Shown here: positions 10,164 to 19,938 of the stretch, piece after piece
Position numbering within the stretch: the first letter of the stretch is position 1
Layout: every line of letters starts with the position of its first letter
NCBI RefSeq assembly: GCF_023243075.1
Contig: NZ_JALKFZ020000185.1
Coordinates: forward strand, 1-64,000
Length of the DNA stretch: 64,000 nucleotides
From: Frankia sp. AiPa1
Lineage (GTDB): Bacteria; Actinomycetota; Actinomycetes; Frankiales; Frankiaceae
Direction of reading: 5' to 3'
Translations under genes and position numbers: made by a program
Notes under the pieces: generated by a model
Told to the model about the DNA's origin: nothing
The model's input: the letters and a program-made list of their open reading frames with translations, nothing else
Database searches by the model: none

Positions 10164-12749
10164 GTGGACACAGCTGGCCCGCAGCCGTCCCTGCCGCTGG
10201 TGGGCGTGCGCGTGCTCGACCTCGCCGACGGCGGCGCCGAGACGACCGGTCGGCTCCTGGCCGATCTGGGCGCGGACGTCGTGCGGGTGGAGCCGCCCGG
10301 GGGGGCCGCCTCGCGCCGGCACGCACCCCTGTCCGGCACCACCAGCCTGTACGCGCTGACACACGGGGCGAACAAACGCTCGGTGACGGCGGACCTGGGT
10401 ACCGACGCCGGCCGCGGGCTGCTGTGGCGGCTGGTCGCCACCGCCGACCTGCTGGTGACCACCGCCCGCCCGGGCGAGCTCGAGGCGGTCGGTCTCGGTC
10501 CGGACGCCCTGCTCGCCCGCCGGCCGGAGCTGGTGGTGGTGTCGGTGACCGACTTCGGGCGCACCGGTCCCTACCGCGACTGGGCGGCCACCGAAGGGGT
10601 GCATCTGGCCTTGGGTGGGGTGCTGGCGCGGTCCGGGCTGCCCGGTCGCCCGCCGCTGCTGCCCCCGGGATTCCCGGCTACGGAGTCGGCGGCCGCCCAG
10701 GCGGCGTGGGCGGGGCTCGCCGCCTACGCCGAACGCCTGCGCACGGGCCAGGGCGGGCTGGTCGACGTCTCCGTGCTGGAGGCGACCGCGCAGGTGCTCG
10801 ACCCGGGCTTCGGCATCAGCGGCACGGCGCTGGGCGGGACCCCGGCGTTCCGCGGACCTCGGGGACGTCCCGACGCACGTCATCTGTACCCGATCTTCCG
10901 GTGCGCGGACGGGTGGGTCCGCATCTGCATCCTCTCGGGGCGTCAGTGGCAGGGGATGTTCCGCTGGCTTGGCGAGCCGGCGGAGTTCGCCGACCCGGAG
11001 CTCGCGGCCATCGGCCGTCGGTTCGCCGCGGTCGACCGGATCTACCCGGCGATCGGGCGGCTGTTCGCACCGCTGCGGCGCGAGGAGGTCCTGGCCGCCG
11101 CCCGGGCGCATGGCGTGCCCGCGGCACCGCTGCTCGGCCCCGCCGAGGTGCTGGTCGGCGAACAGTTCCAGGCCCGCGGTGCCTTCACCGAGCTGCCAGT
11201 CGGGCAGCGGCGGGCCACCGTGCCCGACGGGTTCGTCGAGATCGACGGCATCCGGGCCGGCATCCGCCTGCCCGCGGCGGCCGCCGGCCAGCACACCGCG
11301 CAGGTGCTCGCCGAGCTTGACCGACCGGCCGCGCCGACCGAACGAGTCGAGGGAGCCGAGCCGGCCGAGCCGGTCGCGGCGGCCGGGGCACGGGCGGGGG
11401 AATGGCCCGATGGGGAGGCGATCCCCGCCGTCCGGGGGCGTCCGTTCACGGGATTGCGGGTACTCGATCTGGGGGTGATCGTCGTCGGTGCGGAGCTCGG
11501 CCGCCTGTTCGCCGACCTCGGAGCCGAAGTCATCAAGATCGAAAACCGGGCCTTTCCGGACGGCAGCCGGCAGTCGCTGGACGGCTCGGCGATGTCCCCG
11601 GGCTTCGCCTACGGCCACCGCAACAAGCTGGGTCTCGGCCTGGACCTGCGCAGCCCCGAGGGCGCCCGGCTCTTCCGCCGCCTGGTCGCGCACTCCGACG
11701 TGGTGCTGTCGAACTTCCGTCCGGGCACCCTGGAGGCGCTGGGCCTGGGCCCGCGGGAGCTGGCCCGAGTCAATCCGCGGATCATCGTCGCGGACAGCAG
11801 CGCCTTCGGGTCGACCGGTCCCTGGGCGGACCGGATGGGCTACGGGCCCCTGGTGCGCGCCGCGGCCGGCCTGACCGCGCTGTGGCGCTATCCGGATGAT
11901 CCGGACGGGTACAGCGACGCGTCGACCATCTATCCGGACCATGTCGTGGCCCGCCTGTCGGCGACCGCGGTGCTCGCGATGCTTCTCGCGCGCCGGCGTA
12001 CCGGGCGCGGCGGGCGGGTCAGCGTCGCGCAGGCCGAGGTGATGCTCGGCCAGCTGGCGCCGCTGCTGGCCCTGGAATCCCTGGCGCCCGGTGCGCTGGC
12101 ACCGGAGGTGGACCTGCCGGGAGCGGATGCCCCGCACGGCGTCTATCCCTGCGCGGGGGACGACGAGTGGTGCGTGGTGACAATCCGCGGCGACGCGGAG
12201 TGGGACCGTCTCGTCGGCCTGCTCGGCGACGCAGCCCTGGCCGGCAGCGACGATCCCCGGTTCGCCGACGCCGCTGCCCGGCGGGCCCGCCGGGCCGGCA
12301 TCGACGCCGCGCTGTCCGCGTGGACGCGTGGCCGCACGCCAAGGCAGGCCGCGGCCGAACTGCAGGCGGTCGGCGTGCCGGCCGGGATGATGCAGCGGGT
12401 GGTCAACCTGATCGACGACCCGCACCTGGTCGAACGCGGCTTTCTGCGCACACTGCGCCATCCCTGCCTGGCCGAGCCGCTGCCGACCGAGGGGGGACCG
12501 GCGGTGTCGACGCTCCTTGCCGATCCGCCGTCGCGGCCCGCGCCGCTGCCCGGGCAGCACAGTCGTGACGTGCTGCGCGGGATTCTCGGCCTGACCGACG
12601 GCGAGATCGACCGACTGGTCGCGGACGGTGTTGTCGAGATCGCGCGCCCGCCGGCGCAACGGCTGCCGGCGGGCGCGGCCACGGCCACGGCCACGGCCGA
12701 CCAGACCCGGACCGCCGCCGCCGCTCCGCTGTCCGCCCCCTCCCCGTAA
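10164..12749 (+). CDS. Fused tandem family III (CaiB/BaiF-type) CoA-transferase
   Basis: 861 residues, about twice the usual 400. Two homologous halves follow each other: about 12-385 begins with LVGVRVLDLADGGAETTGRL and about 420-810 with GLRVLDLGVIVVGAELGRLF. Each half keeps the family hallmarks LFADLGAEVIKIE-like and RPGxLExxGLGP, and the segment after the TGxGG turn. Family III enzymes move CoA between carboxylic acids through an aspartyl-CoA intermediate and work as interlocked dimers; a fusion would make that dimer in one chain. At the position of the catalytic Asp I read Glu in both halves (Glu206 in VSVLEA, Glu625 in VAQAEV). The GTG start has GAGGAG 7 bases upstream. Substrate unknown. 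It is divergent from the PKS and could handle an acyl-CoA for it, but this is a guess. The Ala/Thr-rich tail looks disordered. Confidence 0.88.
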   Translation: MDTAGPQPSLPLVGVRVLDLADGGAETTGRLLADLGADVVRVEPPGGAASRRHAPLSGTTSLYALTHGANKRSVTADLGTDAGRGLLWRLVATADLLVTTARPGELEAVGLGPDALLARRPELVVVSVTDFGRTGPYRDWAATEGVHLALGGVLARSGLPGRPPLLPPGFPATESAAAQAAWAGLAAYAERLRTGQGGLVDVSVLEATAQVLDPGFGISGTALGGTPAFRGPRGRPDARHLYPIFRCADGWVRICILSGRQWQGMFRWLGEPAEFADPELAAIGRRFAAVDRIYPAIGRLFAPLRREEVLAAARAHGVPAAPLLGPAEVLVGEQFQARGAFTELPVGQRRATVPDGFVEIDGIRAGIRLPAAAAGQHTAQVLAELDRPAAPTERVEGAEPAEPVAAAGARAGEWPDGEAIPAVRGRPFTGLRVLDLGVIVVGAELGRLFADLGAEVIKIENRAFPDGSRQSLDGSAMSPGFAYGHRNKLGLGLDLRSPEGARLFRRLVAHSDVVLSNFRPGTLEALGLGPRELARVNPRIIVADSSAFGSTGPWADRMGYGPLVRAAAGLTALWRYPDDPDGYSDASTIYPDHVVARLSATAVLAMLLARRRTGRGGRVSVAQAEVMLGQLAPLLALESLAPGALAPEVDLPGADAPHGVYPCAGDDEWCVVTIRGDAEWDRLVGLLGDAALAGSDDPRFADAAARRARRAGIDAALSAWTRGRTPRQAAAELQAVGVPAGMMQRVVNLIDDPHLVERGFLRTLRHPCLAEPLPTEGGPAVSTLLADPPSRPAPLPGQHSRDVLRGILGLTDGEIDRLVADGVVEIARPPAQRLPAGAATATATADQTRTAAAAPLSAPSP

Positions 12750-12966
12750 CCGGGGGTGTCCATAACCCCTACCCGGATCCGGCCGGTGCAGGGGATCGCG
12801 GACCGCCGTGGCCGGGAGCCGGTTCCGGAATGCCGGGGTGCCCGTCCGCGCCTTCGGGGTCAACCTCGGGAAACCCGGCCCGGGGGGTTAGGGGTTTTCA
12901 GGTCCGACCGCCCCACATAGCGTTGCGGTGCGCCTTTTGCGGCCGACCGAGTTCGGGAGAATGTCT
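12750..12966. promoter_or_regulatory. Intergenic region before the peptide-transporter operon
   Basis: 217 bases with no gene. ACCCCTA (12765-12771) is matched by TAGGGGT near 12889-12895, far apart, so a long-range pairing or a coincidence. The promoter of the operon probably lies in the less GC-rich segment around 12885-12945. GGGAGA at 12955-12960 is the ribosome binding site for the ATG at 12967. Confidence 0.4.
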
Positions 12967-14610
12967 ATGCGTGGAGTCAGGACCCGGTTGTGGGTGGCGG
13001 TCGCCGCCGCGGTCGCTTCTCTGCTGTTTGCCGGTTGCGGCGGCAGTGGTTCGACGGCTTCCTCCGGGAAACCGGCCGCCGGGGGTTCGGCCACCTATGC
13101 CATTGACACCGCGCCGACCTGTTTCGATCTCCACGTGAATGCCCAGGACGTCACCGCGGAGATCGGTCGGAACGTCGTCGACTCGCTGGTGTCCGCCGCC
13201 CCCGACGGGACGTTTCATCCCTGGCTCGCGAGCTCCTGGCAGATCACGCCGGACCTGCGCAGCTTCACCTTCCACCTGCGGACGGGGGTGACCTTCAGCG
13301 ATGGCACCCCCTTCGACGCCGCCGCCGTGAAGGCCAACTTCGACCGGATCGCCAACCCGGCGACGAAGTCCCGTTACGCGGCGAGCCTGCTCGGGCCGTA
13401 CACCGGGACGCAGGTCGTGGACGCACGTACCGTGACCGTCCGCTTCTCCCGCGCCTTCGCGCCGTTCCTGCCGGCCGCCAGCACCGCCTACCTCGGCTTC
13501 TACTCGCCGAAGACGCTGGCCGCGAACGCCGACAAGCTGTGCGGCGGGGGACCGGTGATGGTCGGCACCGGCCCGTTCACGTTCGAGCGGTACACCAAGA
13601 ACCAGAGCATCGTGCTGCGGCGCAACCCGGCCTACCGATGGCCGGCGGACGGTTCCCGCCACGTCGGGCCCGCCTACCTGGACACCGTGACCTTCCGCAT
13701 CCTGCCGGAGAACTCGGTGCGGGTCGGCGCCCTGCAAAGCCGACAGGCCGACATCGCCCGGGCGCTGCCACCGGTGAACGTCTCGGCCGTACGGGCCGAC
13801 CGCCGGCTCAGCGTGGTGCGGGCCAACCAGCCCGGCGAGGTGTACAGCATCTACCTCAACACGACGCGGGCACCGTTCGACGATGTGCGCGTCCGGCGAG
13901 CGGTGCAGCTCGGGGTGGACATCGACGCCGACGTCCGCACCGTGTACTTCGGGCAGTACGACCGGGCCTGGAGCCCGCTGTCCCCGACCTCCCCGGGCTA
14001 CGACTCGGCGCTGGTGAACACCTGGCGGTTCGATCCGGCCGCGGCCGGCCGCCTGCTCGACCAGGCGGGCTGGACCGGCCGGGACGCCCAGGGGTTCCGG
14101 ACGAAGGGCGGCAAGCGGCTCACCCTGGTCTGGCCGCTGCCACCGCGGGAGATCATCCGCGAACAGCGGGACGTGCTGGGGCAGGCCTTCCAGGCCGATC
14201 TGAAGAAGATCGGCATCGAGGTGACCCGGCCGGGTCTTGACCTCGGGGAGTACGCCACCCGCGGCGCGGCCGGCGAGTTCCAGATGTCGGATCTGGCCTG
14301 GACCCGGTTCGACCCGGACATCCTGCGGTTGTTCTTCAACAGTGCGAGCCGGCCACCCTCCGGTCAGAACGCGTCCTTCCTGCACGACGCCGACGTGGAC
14401 GCCTGGACCCTCTCGGGCGCGGCCACCACCGACCAGGCCCGGCGGGCCCAGTTCTACCGCCAGGTGCAGCAGCGGGTGGTCACCCAGGCCGCCGTCGTGC
14501 CGGTCTACGTGGAGACGACGTTGCTGGGGGTGAACCGCCGGGTGCACGACCTGGGCATCGACCCGAACGGCTGGACCTCCTTCCATGACGTCTGGGTCAC
14601 GGGTGGCTGA
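12967..14610 (+). CDS. Oligopeptide/nickel-type ABC transporter substrate-binding lipoprotein (SBP family 5)
   Basis: 547 residues from the ATG at 12967. I prefer this start because GGGAGA is 7 bases upstream and the protein then opens with MRGVRTRLW and a hydrophobic core ending in a lipobox FAGC (Cys24), so it should be a lipid-anchored exported protein. In-frame starts at 12928 and 12961 are possible. The body is typical of family 5 binding proteins: about 55-110 carries GRNVVDSLVS...LASSWQITPDLRSFTFHLR and TFSDGTPFDAAAVKANFDR, and the C-terminal half has the RRAVQLGVDI-type segment. It is the first gene of an operon with two permeases and a double ATPase, which fixes its role as the receptor. 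The ligand (peptide, opine, metal chelate or other) cannot be read from the sequence. Confidence 0.9.
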   Translation: MRGVRTRLWVAVAAAVASLLFAGCGGSGSTASSGKPAAGGSATYAIDTAPTCFDLHVNAQDVTAEIGRNVVDSLVSAAPDGTFHPWLASSWQITPDLRSFTFHLRTGVTFSDGTPFDAAAVKANFDRIANPATKSRYAASLLGPYTGTQVVDARTVTVRFSRAFAPFLPAASTAYLGFYSPKTLAANADKLCGGGPVMVGTGPFTFERYTKNQSIVLRRNPAYRWPADGSRHVGPAYLDTVTFRILPENSVRVGALQSRQADIARALPPVNVSAVRADRRLSVVRANQPGEVYSIYLNTTRAPFDDVRVRRAVQLGVDIDADVRTVYFGQYDRAWSPLSPTSPGYDSALVNTWRFDPAAAGRLLDQAGWTGRDAQGFRTKGGKRLTLVWPLPPREIIREQRDVLGQAFQADLKKIGIEVTRPGLDLGEYATRGAAGEFQMSDLAWTRFDPDILRLFFNSASRPPSGQNASFLHDADVDAWTLSGAATTDQARRAQFYRQVQQRVVTQAAVVPVYVETTLLGVNRRVHDLGIDPNGWTSFHDVWVTGG

Positions 14611-14611
14611 G

Positions 14612-15646
14612 ATGGCCACCCTCGAGCGCTCCGCCCCGCCGCCGGCCGGGCCCGGTCTGGTCCCGGCGGCGCCGACTGGCCGGCGCTCGGCCGGCCAGTC
14701 GGCCCGCCTGGTGCTGCGGGCCGTGGTGCACCGGCTGGTGGCGGCTGCCGTGGTGGTCCTCGGCGCGGCGACGCTGGCCTTCCTGGGCCTGGCGCTGCTG
14801 CCCGGCGACCCGGTGGCGCGCCTGCTCGGGCCGGTGACCACCGCCTCGCCGGCCGTGCGGGCGCAGATCCGCCACGACTACCTCTTCGATCGCCCGGTCG
14901 CGGTCCAGTACCTGCACTATCTCGACAGTCTCGTCCACCTGCGGATGGGTGAGTCCTACCAGCTCCAGCAGCCGGTCTCCGCGCTGCTGGCGGACGCGCT
15001 GGGCCCGACCGCGCAGCTCGCCGGCGCCGCGCTGGCCCTCGCGCTGGTCGGCGCCCTGGTCGTCGCGGTCGCGACGGCCGGCCGGCGGCGTGGCTGGCGC
15101 GCGGCCGCCACCGTGGTGGAGCTCGTCGCCGTGTCCACGCCGTCGTTCTGGCTGGGCATCGTGCTGCTGACGATCTTCTCGTTCCATTTCCGGATCTTCC
15201 CGGTGGCCGGGGCGGACAGTGTGTCCTCCCTGGTGCTGCCCGCGATCACCCTCGCCCTTCCGGTGGGCGGGGTGCTGTCCCAGGTGCTGCGGGAGGGCCT
15301 GGAAACAGCCCTGGCCGAACCGTTCGTCATCACCGCCCGGGCCCGCGGCCTGCGCGAGAGCGCGGTGCGGATGCGGCACGCGGTGCGGCACGCCGCGCTG
15401 CCCCTGGTCACCCTGACCGGCTGGCTGACCGGGACGCTGCTCGGCGGGGCGGTCCCGGTCGAGACGGTGTTCGGCCGGCCGGGGGTGGGCGCACTCGTGC
15501 TGGACGCGGTGCTCAGCCGGGACATGCCCGTGGTGATGGCCGTGGTCGTCTTCTCGGCCCTGCTCTTCGTCGTGCTGTCCACCCTCGTGGACCTGGTCTA
15601 CCTGGCAGTGGATCCGCGGCTGCGCACCGTGGCGGTGGCGGTATGA
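14612..15646 (+). CDS. ABC transporter permease, DppB/OppB type
   Basis: 344 residues from the ATG at 14612, which follows the stop of the binding protein by one base; an in-frame ATG at 14585 would overlap it. After a Pro-rich start of about 35 residues come six hydrophobic segments, the first around 45-65 ([20 protein letters not shown]) followed by LLPGDP, a signature of this permease type. The cytoplasmic EAA loop reads [19 protein letters not shown], followed by LPL. It pairs with the next permease to form the membrane channel. Confidence 0.9.
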   Translation: MATLERSAPPPAGPGLVPAAPTGRRSAGQSARLVLRAVVHRLVAAAVVVLGAATLAFLGLALLPGDPVARLLGPVTTASPAVRAQIRHDYLFDRPVAVQYLHYLDSLVHLRMGESYQLQQPVSALLADALGPTAQLAGAALALALVGALVVAVATAGRRRGWRAAATVVELVAVSTPSFWLGIVLLTIFSFHFRIFPVAGADSVSSLVLPAITLALPVGGVLSQVLREGLETALAEPFVITARARGLRESAVRMRHAVRHAALPLVTLTGWLTGTLLGGAVPVETVFGRPGVGALVLDAVLSRDMPVVMAVVVFSALLFVVLSTLVDLVYLAVDPRLRTVAVAV

Positions 15647-16500
15647 CGGCGGCCGACCCGAGCGCGGGACGCCGGGCCCGGGACGCGATCACGATGGGTC
15701 GGGTCGTGCTGGCGCTGGCCGGGGCGCTGCTCGCCCTCGTCCTGCTCGCCGCGGTCGCGCCGGGCCTGCTGGCCGGCCAGTCGCCGACCGCCACCCACCC
15801 GGTCGGCGCGCTGCACGGCCCGAGCGGCGCGCACTGGTTCGGCACCGATCAGCTGGGCCGGGACGTGTACACCAGGATCGTCTACGGTGCCCGTACCGCC
15901 CTGCTGATCGGCGCGGGCGCGACGGCGCTGGCCGTCCTCGGCGGGGCCGTGCTGGGCCTTGCCTCCGGTCTTGCCGGCCCGCTCGGCGACCAGATCCTCA
16001 TGCGCCTCGCGGACGTGCTGCTCGCACTGCCACCGCTGCTGCTCGCGCTGCTCGTGGTCGCGGTGCTCGGCGGCGGAGCGGCCACCGTGGTCGTCGCCGT
16101 CGGGGTGGCCTTCATCCCGCCCTACGGCCGGCTGGTACGCGCGGAGGCGCTGGTCGTGCGGCGCTCCACCTATGTGGAGGCGGCGGTGGGCCTGGGGCTC
16201 GGACGGGGGCGGCTGATCGCCCGGCATGTTCTGCCCAACACCCTCGGGCCGCTGCTGGTCGTCGCGACCGTGGGGTTCGGGGGCGCGTTGATCTCGTCCT
16301 CGGCGCTGAGTTTCCTCGGGCTCGGACCGCGTCCCCCGCGACCGGAGTGGGGATCCATGCTCTCCGAAGGCCGCGACTTCCTCTCGGTCGCCTGGTGGGT
16401 GGGCGTCTTCCCGGGGGCCGTGCTGACCGTCACCGTGATCGCGGTCAACGTGGTGGGCCGGGCCGTGCAGCTGCGTCTGTCCGGTCGGGCGGCCCGATGA
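15643..16500 (+). CDS. ABC transporter permease, DppC/OppC type
   Basis: 285 residues; its ATG overlaps the stop of the previous gene by 4 bases, a sign of translational coupling. [19 protein letters not shown] near residues 65-83 is the hallmark of the second peptide permease. The EAA loop reads [20 protein letters not shown], followed by LPN. Six membrane segments. It forms the channel with the preceding permease. Confidence 0.92.
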   Translation: MTAADPSAGRRARDAITMGRVVLALAGALLALVLLAAVAPGLLAGQSPTATHPVGALHGPSGAHWFGTDQLGRDVYTRIVYGARTALLIGAGATALAVLGGAVLGLASGLAGPLGDQILMRLADVLLALPPLLLALLVVAVLGGGAATVVVAVGVAFIPPYGRLVRAEALVVRRSTYVEAAVGLGLGRGRLIARHVLPNTLGPLLVVATVGFGGALISSSALSFLGLGPRPPRPEWGSMLSEGRDFLSVAWWVGVFPGAVLTVTVIAVNVVGRAVQLRLSGRAAR

Positions 16501-18722
16501 GGCAGTTCCCGCCAGCGTCCCCGGCCACGTCCTCGTCTCCGCCCACGTCCCCGGTCACGTCATCGTCCTCGCCCACGTCCTCGTCCTCGTCTCGGCCCAC
16601 GTCGCGGTCTGCGTCGACGGCTTCGCCGATGCCCCCGTCCGGGTCCGCGGTGACGTCCCCGTCCGCCGGACAGGGCGGGTCGCACGACGGGGACGGCGGC
16701 CCGGCCCAGGCACAGGCCTCGCCGCTGGTCGAGGTCGATGGGCTGGAGGTCGGCTTCGCCCTGCGGGAGGAGACGGTGCGGGCGGTCAGTGGGGTGTCGT
16801 TCACCGTGACCGCGGGGCGATGCCTGGCGCTGGTCGGCGAATCCGGCTCCGGCAAGAGCGTGACGCTGCGCTGTCTGGTCGGGCTGGCCGGCCCCGGCGC
16901 TCGTGTGCATGCCCGACGGCTCGCCTTCGACGGCGTCGATCTGACCGCGATGACCGAGTCAGGCTGGCGCGCGATCCGCGGCCGGCGCATCGCCCTGGTG
17001 CACCAGGACGCGCTCGGGTCGCTCGACCCGCTGCGGCGGGTGGGCGCGGAGATCACCGAGACGCTGCGGGTGCACCGCAGTGTTCCCCGGGCCGCCCGGG
17101 GCGGGCGGGTCCTGTCCCTGCTGGCGGACGTGAGCGTGCCGGATCCGGCCCGCCGGGCGCGCCAGTACCCGCACGAGCTCTCCGGTGGGCTGCGTCAGCG
17201 GGCGCTGGTCGCCTCCTCCGTGGCCGCGGGGCCCGACCTGCTGCTCGCCGACGAACCGACCACGGCGCTGGACACCACGGTCGCGGCGCAGGTCCTGGGC
17301 CTGTTCGCCGATCTGGTCCGGCGCGGCACGACGCTGCTGCTGGTCAGCCACGATCTTGCGACGGTGGCCCGGCTGGCCGACGAGGTCGTCGTGATGCTCG
17401 ACGGAATCGTGGTCGAACGCGGGCCGACGGCCGTGGTGCTGCGCGATCCTCACCATCCGTACACGCAGGCGCTGCTGGCGGCCGTTCCCGGCGGTCCGGG
17501 GCCCCGCCCGCGGCCGGAGACCTTCGCGCCCGTGGGTGCCGGGCCGGGGCCGGCGGGCTGCCCGTTCTCGTCCCGCTGCCCCCGGGCGGACGACCGGTGC
17601 CGCGCCGTCCTTCCCGCAGCCGAACAGAGCGTGCCCGCGGGCCTGGGCATCGCCGTCCACCCGCGCACGGACGGTTCCGCCGCCGCCGGCCCAGCCGCCG
17701 ACCGTTTGGCCGACGCCGTGCGGCATCGCGTGTTGTGCTGGCACCCAGGACCGGTGCCAGCGTCGGCGGTCACGCTCATCCAGGCCGGGGCCGACCCGGG
17801 TGGTACAGGCGACCCGGCCGGACCGGATGACCTGGGCCGCGCGGGCGATCCGGAGGCGGCGGGTGACCCGGGCCGCGCCGCCGGCACGGCCGGCACGGCC
17901 GGCGACGGCCCGCAGGCGTTGCTGGTCGTCGAACACGTGTCCAGGCGCTACCGGCTGCCCGACCGCACGTGGCGCGACGCGGTGTGCGACGCCTCGTTCC
18001 TGCTGCCGGCCGGCAGCAGCCTCGGGATCGTCGGCGAGTCCGGCTCGGGAAAGACCACGCTGACCCGCATCGCGCTGGGCCTGGTCGAGCCGGACCAGGG
18101 GGAGGTCCACTTTGCCGGCAGGACGTGGAGTGGCGTGCCCGAGCGGGCGCGCCGGCCGTGGCGCCGCCGCATCCAGGCCGTCTACCAGGACCCGCTGAGT
18201 TCGTTCGATCCACGGTGGACGGTGGAGCGGATCCTCGCCGAGGGGGTGGTGGCGGCGGAGCGGGCCCAGGCCGTCGAGCGGACCCGGGGGGCGCCGCGCC
18301 GGGACCGGCTCGCCGCTCTGCTCGATCAGGTCGCCCTGACACCCGGGCTGCTGGGCCGACGTCCCCGCGAGCTCTCCGGCGGGCAGCGTCAGCGGGTCGC
18401 GATCGCGCGGGCGCTCGCCGCCCGTCCCGAGGTGCTGGTGTGCGACGAGCCGGTGTCCGCCCTCGACGTGTCCGTCCAGGCCCAGATCCTCGATCTGCTC
18501 GTCCGCCTGCGCGCCTCACTCGGTCTCGCCACCCTGCTCGTCTCCCACGACCTGGGTGTGGTCCGGCAGGTGTGCGACGAGGTGCTGGTGATGAAGGACG
18601 GTCGGATCGTCGAGTCCGGGCCGACGGCCGAGGTCTTCGCCCGCCCGCGGGCGGAGCACACCCGGGAACTGCTGGCGGCGATGCCCACGCTGCCCACGCC
18701 GGTGACGCACAGTGATCTCTGA
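16497..18722 (+). CDS. Double ABC ATPase of the peptide-type transporter (DppD-DppF fusion)
   Basis: 741 residues from the ATG at 16497, which overlaps the previous stop by 4 bases. Two complete ATPase domains are joined in one chain. The first (about 78-345) has Walker A GESGSGKS, signature LSGGLRQR and Walker [12 protein letters not shown], then the C-terminal oligopeptide-transporter motif with a Cys cluster ([14 protein letters not shown]). The second (about 470-735) has [16 protein letters not shown] and [10 protein letters not shown]. The usual form is two separate genes. The first 70 residues are a Ser/Pro/Thr low-complexity stretch coded by a repetitive tract (16510-16640) that is not part of the family. 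It powers import of the ligand bound by the lipoprotein at 12967. Confidence 0.92.
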   Translation: MRQFPPASPATSSSPPTSPVTSSSSPTSSSSSRPTSRSASTASPMPPSGSAVTSPSAGQGGSHDGDGGPAQAQASPLVEVDGLEVGFALREETVRAVSGVSFTVTAGRCLALVGESGSGKSVTLRCLVGLAGPGARVHARRLAFDGVDLTAMTESGWRAIRGRRIALVHQDALGSLDPLRRVGAEITETLRVHRSVPRAARGGRVLSLLADVSVPDPARRARQYPHELSGGLRQRALVASSVAAGPDLLLADEPTTALDTTVAAQVLGLFADLVRRGTTLLLVSHDLATVARLADEVVVMLDGIVVERGPTAVVLRDPHHPYTQALLAAVPGGPGPRPRPETFAPVGAGPGPAGCPFSSRCPRADDRCRAVLPAAEQSVPAGLGIAVHPRTDGSAAAGPAADRLADAVRHRVLCWHPGPVPASAVTLIQAGADPGGTGDPAGPDDLGRAGDPEAAGDPGRAAGTAGTAGDGPQALLVVEHVSRRYRLPDRTWRDAVCDASFLLPAGSSLGIVGESGSGKTTLTRIALGLVEPDQGEVHFAGRTWSGVPERARRPWRRRIQAVYQDPLSSFDPRWTVERILAEGVVAAERAQAVERTRGAPRRDRLAALLDQVALTPGLLGRRPRELSGGQRQRVAIARALAARPEVLVCDEPVSALDVSVQAQILDLLVRLRASLGLATLLVSHDLGVVRQVCDEVLVMKDGRIVESGPTAEVFARPRAEHTRELLAAMPTLPTPVTHSDL

Positions 18723-18733
18723 GGGAAGTCGAG

Positions 18734-19938
18734 GTGGTCGAGGTGGTCGGACAGGCTCCATACAGCGGTAGCGGCGGTGGCGGTGGTCCCGTTCCGCTGT
18801 CGGTTCTCGACCTGTCCCCGATCGTGTCGGGTTCCTCGGCGGCGCTGGCGGTGCGGCACACCGTGGATCTGGCCCGCCAGGCCGAGCGGTTCGGGTACGC
18901 GCGGTACTGGATCGCCGAGCACCACCTGACCCCCGGGGTGGCGGCGGCGGTGCCGGAGATCCTGATCGGCGCGGTGGCGGCCGCGACCACGACGATCCGG
19001 GTGGGATCGGGCGCGGTGCAGACCGGCCACAGCAGCGCGCTGGTGATCGCGGAACGTTCGGAACACTGGCCCAGCTGTACCCGGGAAGGATCGATCTCGG
19101 CCTTGGTCGCTCGGGTACGAGCCGCGGCGTGCGCACACACGGCCGCCGGCCCACGGACGCGCCCACCGGTGCGGCCCGGCGGCCGGCCGCGGCCGCCGGC
19201 ACCGGCCGGGTGGTGGGCGGCCTGACCATCCCGCCGCCGCCCACGGTCCGCCTCGACCCGGCCCGCGTGCGCGAACACCTCGACCTCGTGGGCTTCCGCG
19301 AGTCGGCCGAGGGTGACTACGCCAGACAGGTGCGCGACATCCAGGCGTTCGCCGCCGGCACGTTCACCGGCGCGGATGGTACGCCGGCACGTTCCCCGGT
19401 CGCCGAGGGCACGGATGCCGAGGTCTGGATTCTCGCGACGAGCCCGGGCGAGAGCGCGCGCACCGCGGGCGAGCTGGGTCTCCCGCTGGCCGCCAGCTAC
19501 CACCTCACCCCGTCGGCCGTGCTGGAGACGGTCGAGGCCTACCGCCGGGCCTTCCGTCCGTCGCCGACGCTGGCGCGACCCTGGGTGATGGTCTCCGCCG
19601 ACGTGATGGTGGCGCAGGATGACGCGAGCGCCCGCGAACTCGCCGCCGGCTACGGCCCGTGGGTGGCCAGCGCGCGTTCCAGCCGGGGCACCATCCCCTA
19701 CCCGTCGCCGGCGGAGGTGGCCGGGTGGGACTGGACCCAGCGCGACCGGGACCTGGTCGCGGACCGGGTGGACACCCAGTTCGTCGGCTCCGCGTCCGCC
19801 GTCGCGCGCGGGCTACGGACGCTGCGGGACGTCACCGGGGCCGACGAGATCATCGTCACCACGGTGGTGCACGACCATGCGGCCCGGGTGCGTTCGCACG
19901 AGCTGCTCGCCCGGCAGTGGGCGGCGGGCTCAGCCTGA
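18734..19938 (+). pseudogene. LLM-class flavin-dependent oxidoreductase, broken by one frameshift
   Basis: The GTG at 18734 opens a frame that matches luciferase-like monooxygenases: SVLDLSPIVSG, the helix AVRHTVDLARQAERFGY, WIAEHHLT and TIRVGSGAVQTGHSSALVIAE. At about 19054/19055 the frame slips. The expected EQFGTLAQLYPGRIDLGLGR continues in the next frame, whose coding runs to the stop at 19938 (GTDAEVWILATSPGESA, the LAASYH segment, FVGSASAV). One inserted base in GAAC^GTTC would restore a protein of about 400 residues. It is either a recent pseudogene or a base error in the sequence. It follows the transporter ATPase by 11 bases and was probably co-transcribed, so it may have oxidised the imported compound. 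It overlaps the convergent eccC end by 9 bases. Confidence 0.85.

Noticed and set aside
9906-12863. A 985-codon minus-strand frame opposite the CoA-transferase
   Set aside because: The plus strand reads as two complete family III units; the minus translation is Arg/Gly/Gln-rich noise.
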